A DNA stretch of 16,083 nt from contig SCTU01000186.1 of assembly GCA_004297315.1 (NCBI GenBank), forward strand, positions 1-16,083, given 5' to 3'. A program made the position numbers and the translations under genes. A model generated the notes under the pieces. The model ran no database searches, was not told the origin of the DNA, and was given only the letters and a program-made list of their open reading frames with translations. How positions within the stretch are numbered: position 1 is the first letter of the stretch; every line of letters starts with the position of its first letter. Origin of the DNA: Dehalococcoidia bacterium (GTDB lineage: Bacteria; Chloroflexota; Dehalococcoidia; UBA2979). Positions 13,782-16,083 of this stretch are shown here, piece after piece.

Positions 13782-15496
13782 CAGCCACCGCCTCCGTCGC
13801 GCAGGCGCCGCGCCAGATCGTCCTCGTTGGCCTTTCGGGGGTCGGCAAGAGCACCGTCGGCCGCGCGCTCGCGCATCAACTCGGCTGGGACTTCCTCGAC
13901 ACCGACGACCTGGTGACGGAGCGCGAGGGCAAAACCCCGGCCGAGATCATCACCTCACGCGGCGAACCGGCTTTCCGCGACATCGAGGCCAAAGTCGTGG
14001 CCGAGGCTGCGCGGCGCGAGTCCGTGGTGATCGCGACCGGCGGGGGCGCGTTCCAGCGCGGGACAAACCGCCGCGCGCTGGGCGAGCGCGGGATGATCTG
14101 CTACCTCGACGCGACGCCGACCGAGATCGCGCGCCGCCTGCGGGCGGACGCGCTCACGTCGCCGCGTCCGTTGGTCGACGGTGATCTGGATGCCAACCTC
14201 ACGCGTCTCGACGCGGAGCGGCGGCCGACGTACAACCACGCCGACCTCTGGGTGCCCGTGCAGGGTGCGCCGGAGCAGCGTGAGCAGACATGCGCCGCGG
14301 CCGTGAGCCGTGTCCTGCGCGTCTGGGCCACCGAGGGCACCGCGCTCCTCGGCCGCCCGCGCCGCCTCGAACGGCTCGGGCTGGACGAGCCGGCGCGCGG
14401 CCCCGCAGCAGTTGTCGACACGGGCGCCGAGCGGTACCCGATCTGGGTGGCGCCGGGCGAGTTGCGCCGGCTACCGGACCGGCTGCGCCAGGTCGGCATC
14501 GAGGGGCGGCGCGTCTTCCTGATCTCGGACACGTCGGTGATCGAGGCCCACGGCCGCACGGTCGCGGAAGCCCTCGACAGCGCGGGTACGCCGGGCGCCT
14601 CGTACATCATCCCGGCAGGCGAGGCCTCGAAGACGCAGCGCACGGCGAGCGAGATCTACGCATGGCTCGCCTCCGAGCGTGCCGAGCGACGCGACGTCAT
14701 CCTCGCGCTCGGTGGGGGCGTCGTCGGTGACCTCGCGGGCTACGTCGCGGCGACGTATCTCCGTGGGATGGCCGTCGTGCAGTTGCCCACGTCTGTGCTG
14801 GCGATGAACGACGCGGCGATCGGGGGGAAGGTCGCGGTCGACCTCCCCGCGGGGAAGAACCTCGTAGGCGCGTTCCACCAGCCGGTGGCGGTCATCTCCG
14901 ACATCGAGACGCTGCGGACGCTCCCGCGCCGCTCGTACATCGAAGGCTTCGCCGAGGTGATCAAGCACGCGCTGATCCTCGACCCCGCGCTGCTGGCGCT
15001 GCTGGAGCGCGAGTCCGGCCGCATCACCTCGCACGCGCCCGACCTCGACCTGGTGGCGCAGGTCGTCGCGCAGTCGTCGCGCTTGAAGGCGCTCATCGTC
15101 TCCAGCGACCCCGAGGAACGCGGGATCCGCGCGATCCTCAACTACGGGCACACTACGGGGCACGGGATCGAACAGGCGACGCAGTACACCCAGTACATGC
15201 ATGGGGAGGCCGTGTCGGTCGGGATGATGGCGGCCGGGCGCATCGGCGTGGAGTTGGGCACGATGGAGCAGGCGCTGCTCGACCGGCAGGCCGACCTGCT
15301 TCGGGCGTTCGGCCTGCCGACCGCGGCGCCGGGCGTGAACGCCACCGCCGTCCTCGACGCTATGAAACGCGACAAGAAAGTTGAACAGGGCAGGTTACGC
15401 TTCGTCCTGCTCGAAGGTCCCGGGCTCGCCACCCTGCGCGGCGACGTGCCCGAGGCCCTGGTGGAGCGGGCGGTGCAGTCCGTGTTGCGGGGGTAG
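13778..15496 (+). CDS. aroKB: Bifunctional shikimate kinase / 3-dehydroquinate synthase (AroK-AroB fusion)
   Basis: One 572-residue protein joins pathway steps 5 and 2. Shikimate kinase (about 12-185) has Walker A GLSGVGKST (18-26), DTDD (41-44), GEPAFRDIE (62-70), TGGG (87-90), the lid SPRPL (128-132) and RRPTYNHAD (148-156). A linker of about 30 residues follows. 3-Dehydroquinate synthase (about 220-572) has GEASKT (281-286), the NAD-binding GGGVVGDLAGYVAATYLRG (312-330), metal and substrate residues in FAEVIKHA (E393, K396), RAILNYGHTTGHGIE (451-465; H458, H462), HGEAVSVGM (H475) and RDKK (531-534). All zinc ligands expected for the family (E393, H458, H475) are present, so both halves look active. 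The usual GGKTGxN segment reads GGKVAVD (349-355). The two steps are not consecutive, so the fusion gives co-expression rather than direct channelling. No frameshift separates the halves. Confidence 0.96.
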   Translation: MTATASVAQAPRQIVLVGLSGVGKSTVGRALAHQLGWDFLDTDDLVTEREGKTPAEIITSRGEPAFRDIEAKVVAEAARRESVVIATGGGAFQRGTNRRALGERGMICYLDATPTEIARRLRADALTSPRPLVDGDLDANLTRLDAERRPTYNHADLWVPVQGAPEQREQTCAAAVSRVLRVWATEGTALLGRPRRLERLGLDEPARGPAAVVDTGAERYPIWVAPGELRRLPDRLRQVGIEGRRVFLISDTSVIEAHGRTVAEALDSAGTPGASYIIPAGEASKTQRTASEIYAWLASERAERRDVILALGGGVVGDLAGYVAATYLRGMAVVQLPTSVLAMNDAAIGGKVAVDLPAGKNLVGAFHQPVAVISDIETLRTLPRRSYIEGFAEVIKHALILDPALLALLERESGRITSHAPDLDLVAQVVAQSSRLKALIVSSDPEERGIRAILNYGHTTGHGIEQATQYTQYMHGEAVSVGMMAAGRIGVELGTMEQALLDRQADLLRAFGLPTAAPGVNATAVLDAMKRDKKVEQGRLRFVLLEGPGLATLRGDVPEALVERAVQSVLRG

Positions 15497-15498
15497 CG

Positions 15499-15786
15499 AT
15501 GCCACCTGAGAAGCAGCGCCAGATCGTCGCGTTCGCCAAGGGCCGGGTGCAGGGTGTCGGCTACCGCGCCTTCTGCGCCGACGAGGCGACGCTCCTCGGC
15601 GTCACCGGCTACGCGAAGAACCTGCCGGACGGCCGTGTCGAGGTGGTGGCGGAGGGTGACGAGTCGTCGCTCCGCCAGTTCGTAGAACGACTCCGCGAAG
15701 GCCCTCGCTGGTCGCGCGTCGAAGACGTCATCTACCGCTGGGAAGAGCCCGCGGGCGTGTTCGCGGGCTTCGAGGTCGTGATCTAG
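15499..15786 (+). CDS. acyP: Acylphosphatase
   Basis: Small cytosolic hydrolase of acyl phosphates. The 95 residues match the family length. The signature GRVQGVGYRAF (15-25) holds the catalytic Arg (R23), and GYAKNLPDGRVEVVAEG (37-53) holds the catalytic Asn (N41). The ATG lies 2 nt after the aroKB stop, so it is the last gene of the plus-strand operon. A GCGGGG purine run overlapping the end of aroKB may serve as a weak ribosome-binding site. Its physiological substrate is unknown in general, and nothing here ties it to the shikimate pathway beyond co-transcription. Confidence 0.95.
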   Translation: MPPEKQRQIVAFAKGRVQGVGYRAFCADEATLLGVTGYAKNLPDGRVEVVAEGDESSLRQFVERLREGPRWSRVEDVIYRWEEPAGVFAGFEVVI

Positions 15787-15791
15787 CCGCG

Positions 15792-15834
15792 TTCGTCGCG
15801 TTGGTTAGGCATTGCTTTCATTTGCTGCGACGAA
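15792..15834. repeat. Inverted repeat at the convergent gene ends
   Basis: TTCGTCGC (15792-15799) and GCGACGAA (15827-15834) form a perfect 8-bp inverted repeat with a 27-nt loop. It lies between the acylphosphatase stop and the end of the convergent gene, whose last codons form the right arm. The position suits a bidirectional transcription end, but the long loop and lack of a clear T-tract make that only a possibility. Confidence 0.3.
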
Positions 15835-16083
15835 ACAGACGGCCGAGCTGCCTCCCGATACCCGACGGATTCAGCGCACGGCTGACGGCACCGGACTCAC
15901 CGAGGACTCGCGCCTGGATGGCGCTGGCGACCTGCGCGGCGAAGCCCGCGTCCTTCGGCCCGGAGCGCTGGAACTCTCGCAGCAACGCCGCGCCGTCCAC
16001 CGTCGCCACGAGCGCCGCCGCGGGCGTCGCCGGCCCGACGCCCCACATCAGCACCTCGACTGTCGGGACGAGAATGCCGTCCG
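15818..16083 (-). CDS. C-terminal part of an unrecognised protein, 5' end beyond the right edge
   Basis: The frame is open from the right edge (codon starting at 16081) to a TGA at 15820-15818, giving 87 visible residues plus the stop. It begins DGILVPTVEVLMWGVGPATP and has a helical stretch AAALVATVDGAALLREF. It ends in a strongly basic tail (GIGRQLGRLFRRSK). The pattern ALVATVDGAALL followed by a charged helix recalls the C-terminal ligand domain of TetR-type regulators, but this is weak and the DNA-binding half is outside the window. Internal Met/GTG codons at 16054 and 16048 are unlikely starts because the frame continues upstream and no ribosome-binding site is evident. It is convergent with acyP, 31 nt apart, so it belongs to a different transcription unit. 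Confidence 0.6.
   Translation of the reverse strand, partial: DGILVPTVEVLMWGVGPATPAAALVATVDGAALLREFQRSGPKDAGFAAQVASAIQARVLGESGAVSRALNPSGIGRQLGRLFRRSK

Noticed and set aside
1..16083. Mobile element, phage, toxin-antitoxin, CRISPR or defence island
   Set aside because: Every gene but two is a recognisable housekeeping gene in conserved order. I saw no transposase, integrase, direct-repeat array or shift in composition.

Overview
The window is GC-rich (roughly 70% by eye) and almost entirely coding. It is a stretch of bacterial housekeeping chromosome in two divergent gene blocks. I see no mobile element, CRISPR array, tRNA or rRNA, and nothing that looks like a dedicated defence or biosynthetic system. 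The most useful leads are regulatory (apparent leaderless starts) and one unrecognised membrane-anchored protein inside a shikimate operon. The taxonomic guess is a high-GC Chloroflexota, perhaps Dehalococcoidia-like. It rests on the style of the AlaRS (NWWGPPGDTGPMGPCSE, a Cys-rich insert, GRFLEIWNLVF), a zinc-less TopA tail of GRYGPYV repeats, and a shikimate kinase/dehydroquinate synthase fusion. The order alaS-ruvX-mltG-aroE-x-aroC-aroK-aroB also resembles actinobacterial clusters, so a high-GC actinobacterial relative is not excluded.

Left block, minus strand, read right to left from about 6569: glmU (UDP-GlcNAc synthesis), a CNNM/CBS/CorC membrane protein, dprA (ssDNA-binding RecA loader) and topA (topoisomerase I, running off the left edge). 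The dprA stop overlaps the topA GTG start by 4 nt. dprA seems to have its own start-proximal -10 element.

The 153-bp divergent region (6570-6722) is the main control region. It carries a good sigma70-type promoter facing alaS (TTGACC-18-TACACT), and its -10 overlaps a weaker candidate -10 facing glmU.

Right block, plus strand: alaS, ruvX, mltG, aroE, an unknown single-pass membrane protein, aroC, a fused aroK-aroB, and an acylphosphatase. Three junctions (ruvX/mltG, unknown/aroC, aroC/aroKB) are 4-nt stop/start overlaps, which implies translational coupling. aroE, aroC and aroKB supply four activities of the shikimate pathway: 3-dehydroquinate synthase, shikimate dehydrogenase, shikimate kinase and chorismate synthase. 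DAHP synthase, dehydroquinate dehydratase and EPSP synthase are not in the window. At the right edge the C-terminal part of a convergent, unrecognised gene enters on the minus strand.

No gene-free stretch exceeds 300 bases.
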